From Rhizobium altiplani (lineage in GTDB: Bacteria; Pseudomonadota; Alphaproteobacteria; Rhizobiales; Rhizobiaceae): 64,000 nucleotides of DNA. This document shows positions 16,739 to 25,942 of this stretch, one piece after another. The translations under genes and the position numbers were made by a program. Within the stretch, counting starts at the first letter, position 1. Each line of letters begins with the position of its first letter. The DNA is taken from assembly GCF_001542405.1 (NCBI RefSeq), contig NZ_LNCD01000120.1, positions 1 through 64,000 on the forward strand, given 5' to 3'. Under the pieces are notes generated by a model. It did no database searches. It had not been told where the DNA came from and worked only from the letters and a program-made list of their open reading frames with translations.

Positions 16739-18799
16739 ATGTATCTTGAAAAGCTCAATCCCCAGCAGCGCGCGGCCGTTGAATACGGCACGCTCACTGA
16801 CGGCACCCACGTTGCCGGTCCCTTGCTCGTCATCGCCGGCGCCGGCTCGGGCAAGACGAACACGCTCGCGCATCGCGTTGCGCACCTGATCGTCAAAGGC
16901 GCCGATCCTCGCCGGATCCTGCTGATGACATTTTCCCGGCGCGCGGCCGCCGAGATGGCGCGTCGTGTCGAGCGTATCTGTGTCCAGGTGCTCGGCGGCA
17001 ATTCCGGCATCATGGCTGACGCGCTTGCCTGGAGCGGAACCTTTCACGGCATCGGGGCACGGCTGTTGCGCGATTATGCGGTACAGATCGGCATCGACCC
17101 CGCCTTTACGATCCATGACCGCGAAGACAGCGCCGATCTGATGAACCTCATCCGGCACGAGCTCGGCTTCTCGAAGATGGAGAACCGATTTCCGACAAAG
17201 GGCACCTGCCTTGCGATCTATTCGCGCGTGGTCAATTCAGAAAGCGAACTCGGCCTCGTTCTGCGCGACGCGTTCCCCTGGTGCTCGGCCTGGGAAAACC
17301 AGTTGCGAGACCTCTTCGGCGCCTATGTCGAGGCCAAGCAGAGCCAGAACATTCTCGATTATGACGATCTGCTCCTCTACTGGGCACAGATGGTCAGCGA
17401 ACCGATCATCGCCGACGATATCGGCAGCCGCTTCGACCACGTGCTTGTCGACGAATACCAGGATACGAACCGGCTGCAGGCCACGATCCTGCTCGCATTG
17501 AAGCCTGGCGGACAAGGCTTAACCGTCGTCGGCGACGATGCGCAGTCGATCTATTCCTTTCGCGCGGCCACCGTGCGCAACATTCTCGACTTTCCGGCCG
17601 CGTTCAGCCCCTCGGCAAACATCATCACGCTCGATCGCAACTACCGCTCGACGCAGCCAATCCTCGCGGCGGCGAATGCCGTCATCGATCTCGCCTCGGA
17701 GCGCTTCACCAAGAACCTCTGGACAGAGCGCCAATCGGCCCAGCGTCCAAGGCTCGTCACCGTGCGCGACGAGGCCGACCAGGCGCGATACGTGGCGGAC
17801 AAGGTGTTGGAGAACCGCGAAGAAGGCGTGAAGCTCAAGCAGCAGTCGGTGCTTTTCCGTGCCTCGCATCACAGCGGAGCGCTGGAGGTCGAGCTGACAC
17901 GGCGCAACATTCCGTTCGTGAAATTCGGCGGATTGAAATTCCTCGACAGCGCGCATGTGAAGGACATGCTGGCCGCCCTGCGCTTTGCTCAGAACCCGCG
18001 CGACCGCGTCGCCGGCTTCCGGTTGATGCAACTGCTCCCGGGTGTCGGGCCCTCGACGGCGCAGCGCGTCATCGACCAGATGGCCGCGGATGCAAGCCCG
18101 ATGCAGGCCCTTGCCGACCTGCCGGCCCCTCCCCGCTCCGGCGAGGATTGGACGGCCTTCGTTGCGATGCTCCAGGAAGTGAAGACAGGCAAGGCCGGCT
18201 GGCCGGCAGAAATCGGCCTCGTCCGCGAATGGTATTCGCCGCATCTCGAACGCCTGCACGAGGACGCCTCGACCCGCCAGGCCGACCTTCTGCAACTCGA
18301 GCAGATCGCCAGCGGCTATCCTTCCCGCGAGCGTTTCCTGACGGAGTTGACGCTCGACCCGCCGGATGCGACCAGCGACCAGGCCGGTGTGCCGCTGCTC
18401 GACGAGGATTATCTGATCCTCTCCACGATCCATTCCGCCAAGGGCCAGGAATGGACACGGGTATTCATGCTGAACGTCGTCGACGGCTGCATCCCGTCCG
18501 ACCTCGCGGTCGGCACCAGCGCCGAGATCGAGGAGGAACGGCGACTGCTCTACGTCGCGATGACCCGCGCCAAGGACAATCTCGACCTCGTCGTGCCGCA
18601 ACGCTTCTTCACGCACGGCCAGAACGCGCAGGGCGACCGGCACGTCTATGCGTCGCGCACGCGCTTCATTCCGGCAACCTTGCTGCAGTTCTTCGAGGTG
18701 GTCGGCTGGCCGCAATCCAGAGCCGATGGCGGCGCGTCGCATCAGGCCCGACAGGTGCGCGTCGATGTCGGCGCACGCATGCGCGGGATGTGGCGCTAG
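16739..18799 (+). CDS. UvrD/Rep-family ATP-dependent DNA helicase
   Basis: This 686-residue superfamily 1A helicase would unwind DNA 3' to 5' with ATP. Motif I is GAGSGKT (residues 34-40), motif II DEYQDTNRLQ (about 237), motif III GDDAQSIYSFRAA, motif IV NYRST, motif V STIHSAKGQEW and motif VI LYVAMTRAKDNLD. It is shorter than UvrD (about 720) and more like accessory Rep/PcrA paralogues. The 3' end overlaps the convergent hydrolase gene by 4 bases. A DNA-repair or conflict-resolution role is inferred. Confidence 0.93.
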   Translation: MYLEKLNPQQRAAVEYGTLTDGTHVAGPLLVIAGAGSGKTNTLAHRVAHLIVKGADPRRILLMTFSRRAAAEMARRVERICVQVLGGNSGIMADALAWSGTFHGIGARLLRDYAVQIGIDPAFTIHDREDSADLMNLIRHELGFSKMENRFPTKGTCLAIYSRVVNSESELGLVLRDAFPWCSAWENQLRDLFGAYVEAKQSQNILDYDDLLLYWAQMVSEPIIADDIGSRFDHVLVDEYQDTNRLQATILLALKPGGQGLTVVGDDAQSIYSFRAATVRNILDFPAAFSPSANIITLDRNYRSTQPILAAANAVIDLASERFTKNLWTERQSAQRPRLVTVRDEADQARYVADKVLENREEGVKLKQQSVLFRASHHSGALEVELTRRNIPFVKFGGLKFLDSAHVKDMLAALRFAQNPRDRVAGFRLMQLLPGVGPSTAQRVIDQMAADASPMQALADLPAPPRSGEDWTAFVAMLQEVKTGKAGWPAEIGLVREWYSPHLERLHEDASTRQADLLQLEQIASGYPSRERFLTELTLDPPDATSDQAGVPLLDEDYLILSTIHSAKGQEWTRVFMLNVVDGCIPSDLAVGTSAEIEEERRLLYVAMTRAKDNLDLVVPQRFFTHGQNAQGDRHVYASRTRFIPATLLQFFEVVGWPQSRADGGASHQARQVRVDVGARMRGMWR

Positions 18800-19860
18800 A
18801 GCGCCAGCGGCGGCTCCGCGGGCCGGAAGAAGGCATCGATGGCCGCCTGGTCGACCGCCTCCGATGTCGCCGGCATCCACTGCGGATTGCGATCCTTGTC
18901 GATAATGGCGGCGCGGATGCCCTCGTAGAAATCCGGGCTTTTCAATATCTGCTGGCAGGCGCCGAGTTCGCGGTTCAGGCATTCGGCAAGGTTCCTGCTT
19001 TGCCTTCCCTGGCGCAGCAGACGAAGCGCAAGTTTCAGGCTGGTCGGGGAGCGGGTTCGGATGATCCGCAGCGTTTCGGCGGCAAAATCGCCGGGCTCCT
19101 TCCCAAGCGCATCGATGACTTCCTCGACGGTGCCGAAATGAAAGCAACGTTCGATCAGGTCGCGGTTGCTTTTGACGGCGCTCGTCCCCGGATCGCTGGA
19201 GAGATTCTTCAGCACCACCTCGACGTCACGGGGCGCCGCGTTTCGCGGCAGTTCCGCCAGCGTATCGACGATGTCAGGCAGCCGGAAGGAAGCGATATGG
19301 CAATCGGCCAGTCCGGCATAAATGATATCGGCCGCGTCGACTGTCAGTCCCGTCAGCCCCATCCAGGTGCCGGCCTCGCCCGGCGCGCGTGGCAGCAGCC
19401 AGGTCGCCCCGACATCCGGAAAATAGCCGATGCCCGTTTCCGGCATGGCAAGCTTGGTTCGTTCCGTTACGACGCGGTGGCGGCCGTGCGATGACAGGCC
19501 GACGCCGCCCCCCATGGTGATGCCGTCCATCAGCGCCACATAGGGCTTTGGGTAGGTCGCGATCCGATGGTTCAAGCGAAACTCTTCGCGCCAGAAGGTC
19601 ATTGCCAGATCGGTGCCGGCGCGGCCGCTCTCGTGCAGTGCGCGAATGTCGCCGCCGGCGCAGAAGCCGCGCTCCCCCTCGCCTGATACGATCACCATGG
19701 CGATGCTGGCGTCTGCCGCGAAATCGTCCATTGCAGCGGCAAAGGCGCGGACCATATCAAGTGTCAGGCTGTTCAGCGCACGCGGTCGATTGAGGCGGAT
19801 GATGCCGGCCGAGCCCCGCCGTTCGACAATCACCTCACTCTGGTGAACCTCGTCCCGCAT
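18796..19860 (-). CDS. 3-hydroxyisobutyryl-CoA hydrolase (enoyl-CoA hydratase superfamily)
   Basis: This 354-residue crotonase-fold enzyme has the HIBYL-CoA hydrolase signature MPETGIGYFPDVGATWLLPR split by family-typical residues, preceded by RGFCAGGDIRALHE and MDGITMGGGVGLSSHGRHRV. It is expected to hydrolyse 3-hydroxyisobutyryl-CoA in valine catabolism. The start at 19860 follows GAGGAGGTCAGC and removes an unconvincing 22-residue extension. The 3' end is convergent with the helicase gene. Confidence 0.87.
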   Translation of the reverse strand: MRDEVHQSEVIVERRGSAGIIRLNRPRALNSLTLDMVRAFAAAMDDFAADASIAMVIVSGEGERGFCAGGDIRALHESGRAGTDLAMTFWREEFRLNHRIATYPKPYVALMDGITMGGGVGLSSHGRHRVVTERTKLAMPETGIGYFPDVGATWLLPRAPGEAGTWMGLTGLTVDAADIIYAGLADCHIASFRLPDIVDTLAELPRNAAPRDVEVVLKNLSSDPGTSAVKSNRDLIERCFHFGTVEEVIDALGKEPGDFAAETLRIIRTRSPTSLKLALRLLRQGRQSRNLAECLNRELGACQQILKSPDFYEGIRAAIIDKDRNPQWMPATSEAVDQAAIDAFFRPAEPPLAL

Positions 19861-19992
19861 GCTGACCTCCTCGCTCCGTTGCACCTTCAGGTCGCCATCC
19901 GGCGTCAAGCGAACCGGTGCCATCAACCGTCATGCCACCTTAACGCACTCGACGGCATAGTCGATGGCTGAGCCTGGGATTGATTTCGTTTC

Positions 19993-21027
19993 TCAGAACG
20001 AGGCGGCGGCGAGCGCTCGATGGAGGCTCTGTAGATCGTCGACGTTGCGATCCATCAGGAACTGTTCCCAGTCGAGCGCGCTTTGAACGATTGTCTCCAA
20101 TGAATCGTGTGTCGGCTTCCAATCCAGAACGCGTTGGGCGAGGCTTGAGTCCGCAACAACGCTGGCGGCATCGCCCGGACGCCTCGGCGCCATGTGAATC
20201 TTGAAGGAGTGTCCGTGCAGGCGGGTGACCATATTGAGCACGTCGAGCACCGAATAGCCGGCGCCGTAGCCGCAATTGGCAACCAGCGAGCAGCTCCCAC
20301 GGCGTAGATGCTGCAGCGCCTTCAAGTGAACCGCGGTGAGGTCGCTGACATGGATGTAGTCGCGCACGCCGGTACCGTCATGAGTCGGGTAATCGATGCC
20401 GTAGACATGAACACCGGTGCGTTTGCCGAGTGCCGCCTCGCAGGCGACCTTGATCAGGTGAGTGGCGCCTGATGTCGATTGACCGCTGCGCCCCAACGGG
20501 TCGGCGCCGGCGACGTTGAAGTAGCGCAGCGCGACATAGGCAAAATCGTAGGCTGCCGCCGCGTCCCGCAGCATGAATTCCGTCATCAGCTTGGACTGGC
20601 CGTAAGGATTCTCAGGATTGAGCGGCGCGGTCTCCTTGACCGGCTCGGACGTCTTCTGCGGCCCGTAGACGGCGGCGGTGGAGGAAAAGACGAAATGGCG
20701 GATGTTGGCATTGATCGCAGCGCTCAACAGCGCCCGCGTCTTGCCGGAATTGTTGTCGTAATAGGCAAGCGGATCGGCGACGGATGCAGGCACGATCGCG
20801 GAGCCGGCAAAATGAATAATGGCGTCGACGTCGTTCTCGATAAAGATCGTCTTCAGAAGCTGGGCATCGGCGACATCGCCGAGATAGAAGCGCGCACGCG
20901 GAGAGACCGCCCAGCGAAAGCCGGTCGAAAGATTGTCCAGGACAACGACGTCTTCGCCCGCATCCAGCAATGTCCAGACCATGTGGCTGCCGATGTAGCC
21001 CGCGCCACCCGTGACCAAAATTGCCAT
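19993..21027 (-). CDS. galE: UDP-glucose 4-epimerase
   Basis: This 344-residue short-chain dehydrogenase-fold epimerase interconverts UDP-glucose and UDP-galactose. It shows the Rossmann motif ILVTGGAGYIGSHM, DAIIHFAG, the catalytic pair in SSTAAVYG and YGQSKLM (Y-x-x-x-K), and the C-terminal sugar-binding region GTGVRDYIHVSDLT. It would feed galactose into exopolysaccharide and lipopolysaccharide. In Ensifer the equivalent exoB lies in the exo cluster, so this may be an extra copy. ATG 21027 is chosen, but ATGs at 21036 and 21051 are in frame. Confidence 0.92.
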   Translation of the reverse strand: MAILVTGGAGYIGSHMVWTLLDAGEDVVVLDNLSTGFRWAVSPRARFYLGDVADAQLLKTIFIENDVDAIIHFAGSAIVPASVADPLAYYDNNSGKTRALLSAAINANIRHFVFSSTAAVYGPQKTSEPVKETAPLNPENPYGQSKLMTEFMLRDAAAAYDFAYVALRYFNVAGADPLGRSGQSTSGATHLIKVACEAALGKRTGVHVYGIDYPTHDGTGVRDYIHVSDLTAVHLKALQHLRRGSCSLVANCGYGAGYSVLDVLNMVTRLHGHSFKIHMAPRRPGDAASVVADSSLAQRVLDWKPTHDSLETIVQSALDWEQFLMDRNVDDLQSLHRALAAASF

Positions 21028-21227
21028 ATCCCGCATCCCCACTTCATTCACGCGGGGGCATCTGACGCTGCTTTCCTTTCAGAATTTCCTATCGAAAGCG
21101 CGCTGCGGGGCTTCCTCGCCGGTAAGTTTGATGGCGTGGTTAGAGGCCGATTTCGGGCTCCGCTACATTTTTATTGATGTACCATTTCGAGGGCTCTTTT
21201 CTGCGGCAGCTCACCAGGTCCAGACTT

Positions 21228-21419
21228 TCAATGCCGCCGAAGGAATTTGGTAAGATCTTCCCACAGGATCACTATCCCAATGACGAACAGCCCGCCGGGC
21301 ACCAGATAATACAGGGTCCTGACGGGATAAACGGTGAAATACAGCAGGTACAGGACGCCATAGATTCCGGAGATGACGAGCACTGTTCCCAATAAGAGAG
21401 AAATTATCTTCCTCACCAC
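21228..21419 (-). CDS. Small two-helix membrane protein
   Basis: This is a 63-residue protein with two membrane helices, IISLLLGTVLVISGIYGVLY and LYYLVPGGLFVIGIVILW, separated by a short loop, and with a basic C-terminus. No family is recognised. The hydrophobic pattern makes coding likely despite the short length. It would sit in the inner membrane with both ends in the cytoplasm. Confidence 0.55.
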   Translation of the reverse strand: MVRKIISLLLGTVLVISGIYGVLYLLYFTVYPVRTLYYLVPGGLFVIGIVILWEDLTKFLRRH

Positions 21420-21651
21420 GGTCCCACTCTCCCCGCTAAACCTCTAAGGGAATTGCTACACCAAACATGCCCAAGCTGTATAGCTGGCACGCCAACCGTA
21501 AAGACAACTGGACTGGCAGGTGCAACAATGTCAGCCCTACTGGACACGGAACCGACATAGGCTGAGAGCGAATAATTTCAATCCATTGTCGGACTGACAA
21601 AGATAGGTTCGTCCTCGGGCATTCCCATGCTGCATTCAAAGGAGGATCATC

Positions 21652-22095
21652 ATGCCCAACACGATACGTCTTCACCGCGTCCTGGCGGCCAGCCCTGAGA
21701 AAGTCTATCGCGCATTCCTGGAGGCGGATGCGCTGGCCAAATGGCTTCCGCCAAATGGGTTTACGTGCACAGTGCATCATCTGGAGCCAACGGTCGGCGG
21801 AACACACAGGATGTCCTTCCGGAACTTTACGACTGGAAATAGCCACTCCTTTGGTGGCAGCTATCTGGAATTGGTTCCGAACGAGAAGCTCCGTTACACG
21901 GACAAGTTCGACGACCCGAACCTTCCCGGTGAGATGGAGGTCACGGTGACCTTGAAGAAGGTCTCGGTCGGCACCGAACTGAATGTTGTACAGGCGGGCG
22001 TACCGGACGTTATTCCCCCGGAGGCATGCTATCTCGGTTGGCAGGAATCGCTGCGCAATCTGGCAAAGCTCGTCGAGCCCGAAATCAACGATTGA
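21652..22095 (+). CDS. SRPBCC (AHSA1-like) family protein
   Basis: This is a 147-residue START-like hydrophobic-ligand-binding protein. The motif LAASPEKVYRAFLEADALAKWL at the start, then GGTHRMSFRNFTTG, GGSYLELVPNEKLRYTDKFD and a final helix EACYLGWQESLRNLAKLVEP fit the AHSA1 group. The ligand is unknown. AAAGGAGG precedes the start. It stands alone, with no partner ArsR gene visible. Confidence 0.85.
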   Translation: MPNTIRLHRVLAASPEKVYRAFLEADALAKWLPPNGFTCTVHHLEPTVGGTHRMSFRNFTTGNSHSFGGSYLELVPNEKLRYTDKFDDPNLPGEMEVTVTLKKVSVGTELNVVQAGVPDVIPPEACYLGWQESLRNLAKLVEPEIND

Positions 22096-22497
22096 GCCTC
22101 GAAAGCTGCTTGAAAATAGGACGACTGCTTAGTCAACCAGGCAATCCAAAACGAAAGTGGAGCTTGGCGGCTGAAGCCGCCTGGCTTCATTAGGCTATCG
22201 CCGACGCTGGCCCCCTTCTCAGCTTCCGACCGGGCGGCCCTGGATTGCGAGCCGGCAGGTTAAGGGTTGAGGGTGTTTGACTGGCTCGAGAGACGCTCGG
22301 AGCAATCTAACTATCGTCTGCGGAGGGTAGTCTCGTTTTCGTGGACACCCGAGTAAACGAACTTGGCTCCTGATTCCGCGATGTCGGCACAGGGCGCTTT
22401 CCCGCCGAGCGCGTTGTCGTTGTCGGCCCTTTGCGGTTCTCTCACCCCATGCTAGGTGATTGGTCGGGGCACCGAGCATCTACTAGGGATCAGCAAA
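22096..22497. other. Intergenic region with one small hairpin
   Basis: These 402 bases hold no supported gene. GGCGGC-TGAA-GCCGCC at 22166-22181 can form a short hairpin after the SRPBCC gene, without a T-run. The rest shows no repeat or RNA I can name. Confidence 0.4.
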
Positions 22498-23035
22498 ATG
22501 ACGGCGGCACTTGTCATTATCGATATGCAGATGACGATGCAGCATCGCCTGGATGCTGGACGAGACCACGTCAATTCCAACGTCCCTGAAAGGATCGCCG
22601 CCATTGTCACGGCCTTCCGCCACGCGGGGCAACCGGTAATCCACATAAGACACAGGGATGATGACCCGGCATCGCCGCTGCATCCGGATGCGCCGGGCTA
22701 TCCGGCGATGCCTTGCGCTGAAGCAATCGCGAATGAGCCGGTTTTCGTGAAGACCACGTCGTCGGGCTTCGCCTCAACGGAATTGGCACGATACCTTCAT
22801 GAAAAGGGTATCACGAGCCTTATCGTAAGGTGCGGTCGCCGGATTTTGTGTCAACTCTACGGTGCGCGCCGGGGCAGACCTTGGCTTTAGAATGACGGTC
22901 ATTCGGGATGCCGTCCTGGGTTTTGACCTACCTTCCGAAAACCTGTCGGCGCGCGTCATTTTTGATGTCACGATGGCCCACCTCAAGGCAGACTTCGCGG
23001 AAGTTGTCGACAGCGCCTCCTTGATCGCCGCCTAG
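22498..23035 (+). pseudogene. Isochorismatase-like cysteine hydrolase with a frameshift
   Basis: ATG 22498 starts MTAALVIIDMQMTMQHRLDA, with the family aspartate in VIIDMQ, and continues through EPVFVKTTSSGFASTELA, holding the conserved lysine. Near 22826 the frame breaks. The next frame gives GAVAGFCVNSTVRAGADLGF, carrying the catalytic cysteine, then VIRDAVLGFDLPSENLSAR, and runs to TAG 23033-23035. So one base gained, or two lost, separates the nucleophile from the N-terminal half. If the frameshift is real the gene is inactive. Intact relatives are about 180 residues, as here. Confidence 0.85.
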
Positions 23036-23146
23036 CGCGAGTCCGCGCCAGCGGCTAATTCGCTCTGTCGGCCTGTCTGAGTACGCGGCGGGGCGTTGGC
23101 TACGCGCTCACGCAAAAGCCTGGTCGAGGCGGCTCCGCACTCCTAG

Positions 23147-23162
23147 CAGGCTGTTGAAAAAG
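23147..23162 (+). repeat. Left terminal inverted repeat of the IS element
   Basis: CAGGCTGTTGAAAAAG, preceded by CTAG at 23143-23146. It is a perfect inverted match to 24636-24651. Confidence 0.93.
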
Positions 23163-23221
23163 GCATTGGCGCAAGGCTCCCGTCGTGATTCACGCGCTTT
23201 ATTGCGATTTGGAGCTGATGG

Positions 23222-24311
23222 ATGCGTGGCGGCGATGTGAGGACAGGCAAACTCTTCAGCTATGTGGATCTGGAGGCTCGTGTTCGAAAGATCATCCTCT
23301 ACGGGCCATCCGGCAGATCGTGAACGAAACGCTCGTTTTATTGGAACAAGATTTTGCAGCGCTTTATTCACCGATCGGACGGCCGTCGATTGCACCTGAA
23401 AAGCTCCTGCGCGCCATGCTTCTGCAAGCCTTCTATTCGATCCGTTCCGAGCGACTTCTGATGGAACGGCTGGAATACGACCTTCTCTTCCGAGGGTTCG
23501 TCGACATCGGCATTGACGATCCCGCCGGGGACCATTCGGTGTTTTCGAAGAACCGCGACCGGTTGCTTGAGGGTGACATCGCTGCGAAGTTCCTGGGTGC
23601 AATCCTTTCCCAGCCCAAGGTAAAGCGGCTGCTGTCCACAGACCATTTTCCGTCGATGGCACGCTGATCGAAGCCTGGGCGTCGATGAAGAGCTTCAGGC
23701 CGAAGGACGGTTCGGACGAACCGCCGTCGGATGGCGGTTGTCGCAACGCGGAAGCAGACTTCCATGGCGAAAGGCGTTCCAACGAGACGCATGCATCAAC
23801 GACCGATCCGGATGCAAAGCTGTATAGGAAGGGAAAGGGCAAGGAGGCCAAGCTGTCCTTCATGGGGCATGGGTTGATGCAAAACCGCCATGGTCTTCTG
23901 GCCAATGCTTACCTGACGGAAGCAACCGGTTATGCCGAACGCATCGCGGCTCTTCACGTGATTGAACCCTTCTGCGACCGGCCACAGGCAATCACGCTTG
24001 GTGCCCACAAGGCTTATGACACGAAAGACTTCGTTAAAGATTTGCGGTCGATGAAGGTGACGCACCACGTGGCACAGAACGTCAATGGTCGCCGCTCGGC
24101 TATCGACGGACGCACGACACGCCATCCCGGCTATGAGGTCAGCCTACGCATTCGCAAGCGTATCGAGGAGGCGTTCGGCTGGATCAAAATGGTCGCGGGG
24201 CAGGACAAGACAAAATTCCGCGGTCGCGACAGGGTTGGATGGGCTTTCACCTTCGCGGCAGCGGCGTATGATCTGGTGCGGTTACCGAAACTGATGGCGG
24301 TATCGTCATGA
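23222..24311 (+). pseudogene. IS5/IS1182-like DDE transposase with two frameshifts
   Basis: The true start appears to be ATG 23222, giving MRGGDVRTGKLFSYVDLEAR. Near 23287 the homologous frame moves back one base to DHPLRAIRQIVNETLVLLEQ, and near 23645 back one base again, to SVDGTLIEAWAS. The third part holds the DDE region: D in SVDGTLIEAW, GAHKAYDTKDF, and E in IRKRIEEAFGWIK. Both shifts fit single lost bases, the second in a run of four T residues where five are needed. The frames overlap poorly for programmed slippage, so I call it inactivated, but a sequencing artefact or frameshift expression cannot be excluded. Confidence 0.85.
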
Positions 24312-24655
24312 GTGGGGCGGGTTCAAACTGCAGGCTGATAGGTCGTTGGCGGATTGTAGCCGCCGACATCTGGGATCGGGATTATCTCGACCTGGTCGAG
24401 CCGGCGGTGATCACCATCACGCCAGATGGCTCCGGAGAAATTGCCTTCGGTGCTATGCAAGCTAACCTCGATATCGGCTATAGCGGATCATCCGTTTCCT
24501 TCACATGGTATGGATTTGACGAGATGGACGAAGTCTCGGGCGACGGTCATGCTGAACTGCTCGACGATGGCTCGGTCGAGATCACGTTCGCATACCACAA
24601 CGGCGACGAGGCCATCCTCAAGGCCAAACCGCAGACTTTTTCAACAGCCTGCTAG
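24308..24655 (+). CDS. Passenger protein of the IS element (conserved, unknown function)
   Basis: This is a 115-residue acidic protein: CRLIGRWRIVAADIWDRDYL, then PDGSGEIAFGAMQANLDIGY, then VSFTWYGFDEMDEVSGDG and VEITFAYHNGDEAILKAKP. I know similar proteins as widespread hypothetical proteins, predicted beta-rich. ATG 24308 overlaps the transposase stop (ATGA), so the two are translationally coupled. The frame runs through the right inverted repeat, coding FSTAC, and the stop TAG comes from the target-site CTAG outside the element. The C-terminus is therefore set by the insertion site. Confidence 0.8.
   Translation: MSGAGSNCRLIGRWRIVAADIWDRDYLDLVEPAVITITPDGSGEIAFGAMQANLDIGYSGSSVSFTWYGFDEMDEVSGDGHAELLDDGSVEITFAYHNGDEAILKAKPQTFSTAC
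24636..24651 (-). repeat. Right terminal inverted repeat of the IS element
   Basis: CTTTTTCAACAGCCTG is the reverse complement of the left end. It is followed by CTAG at 24652-24655. Confidence 0.93.
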
Positions 24656-25818
24656 AGCTTGAGGATATAGTCGCAGAGCCTGTCGGCCGCCATCTGGATC
24701 TGGGCCGGGTCGCGCAGGAAGCAGGCGCGCAGAAAGAGCTCGCCGCCAGCGCCGAACGCCGCGCCGGGTGCCAACCCGACACCCGTCTTGTCGACGATGT
24801 CGATCGCTGCCTTGCGGCTGTCGGTCACGCCGTCGATCTTGAGGAATGCATAGAGGGCGCCGTCCGGCTTCAGCGTCTCGACTCGGTTCGTTGCAATCAG
24901 CGCGTCGCACAGGATGTCGCGGGAGCGTCTGGCCTTGTCGATGTTCGACTGCACGAAGCTGTCGCCCTCATTCAGGGCCGCGGCCGCGCCGCGCTGCATG
25001 AACTGCGCCACGCCCGAGGTCGAATACTGGATGAGGTTCTCGAGCACCTGGCCGGTTTGCGGCGGGGCAACGATCCAGCCGACACGCCAGCCGGTCATCG
25101 ACCAGTTTTTGGAGAAGGAGTTGACGAACATCACCTTGTCGTCGGGCACCATCACATCGAGGAAGGACGGCGCGCGACCGCCGGCAAAGTAATAGCGCGC
25201 GTAGATCTCGTCGGCCATGATCCAGAGATCGTGCTTGCGCGCGAGCGCCAGGATGGCTGCGAGATCATCCTTGGTTGCGGTCCAGCCGGTCGGATTGGAC
25301 GGCGTGTTGATGAACAGCCCCCTGGTCTTCGGGGTGATGGCCGCCGCGATACGGTCGAGATCGACCGCCCACTTGCCGCCCTCGAAGGTCAGTTGCACGC
25401 CGACCGACCGGGCGCCGGCAATTTCCAGGGCGGCGGCGATGTTCGGCCAGGCGGGCGTCAGATAGACGAGCTCGTCGCCCGGCGAGGTCAGCGCCTGCAC
25501 GGCGATCTGGATCGCCTGCATGCCGGAACCGGTGACATAGAAATGCTCGACCGGCAGGGAGACGTCGAAATGTCTGGCATAGTAGTCGGAAAGCGCCTGA
25601 CGCAGCTCCGGGATGCCGCGCTGATAGGTATAAAAGGTCTCGCCACCCGACAGCGCTTCGATCGCCGCCTTGTTGATGAAATCCGGCGTCGACAGATCTC
25701 CCTCGCCGACCCAAAGCGGCAGGAGGCCGTCACGGCCACGGGCATAGTTGACAACTTCGACGATCCCGCTTTCTGGCGCCAGGAGCGCGCGCGGGCTAAG
25801 ACTGCTGACTATCGACAT
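24652..25818 (-). CDS. PLP-dependent class I/II aminotransferase
   Basis: This 388-residue fold-type I aminotransferase has the substrate region YTYQRGIPELRQALSDYY, NTPSNPTGWT, IMADEIYARYYF, and the PLP lysine K237 in FVNSFSKNWSMTGWRVGW. It resembles aspartate/aromatic-type aminotransferases, and the amino acid substrate is uncertain. The start follows a GGAG site. The TAG stop lies in the CTAG duplication made by the IS, so the coding sequence is complete and its last codons are unchanged. Confidence 0.9.
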   Translation of the reverse strand: MSIVSSLSPRALLAPESGIVEVVNYARGRDGLLPLWVGEGDLSTPDFINKAAIEALSGGETFYTYQRGIPELRQALSDYYARHFDVSLPVEHFYVTGSGMQAIQIAVQALTSPGDELVYLTPAWPNIAAALEIAGARSVGVQLTFEGGKWAVDLDRIAAAITPKTRGLFINTPSNPTGWTATKDDLAAILALARKHDLWIMADEIYARYYFAGGRAPSFLDVMVPDDKVMFVNSFSKNWSMTGWRVGWIVAPPQTGQVLENLIQYSTSGVAQFMQRGAAAALNEGDSFVQSNIDKARRSRDILCDALIATNRVETLKPDGALYAFLKIDGVTDSRKAAIDIVDKTGVGLAPGAAFGAGGELFLRACFLRDPAQIQMAADRLCDYILKL

Positions 25819-25942
25819 ACATCACTCCGGTTTGCGCCCATATAAAGCAAATAAGGCGGCAAATCCCATGACATTCGGTGATGCGATATCGATTTTCGTG
25901 ATGGATGAGCCCCGCGCCCGTCGGCGAAGGCTCATAATCTCA

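Larger units (their letters stand above)
23147..24651 (+). mobile_element. IS5/IS1182-like insertion sequence, 1505 bp, with CTAG target duplication
   Basis: The element is bounded by perfect 16-base inverted repeats CAGGCTGTTGAAAAAG at 23147-23162 and 24636-24651. A 4-base CTAG lies on both outer sides (23143-23146 and 24652-24655), fitting the YTAR-type target of IS5-group elements. It carries a frameshifted DDE transposase and a small passenger gene that overlaps the transposase end. The right target copy contains the stop codon of the aminotransferase on the other strand, so the element sits exactly at that gene's end. Confidence 0.93.

Noticed and set aside
17519..19147. Long minus-strand frame across the helicase gene
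   Set aside because: No motif. The sense strand carries all helicase motifs.
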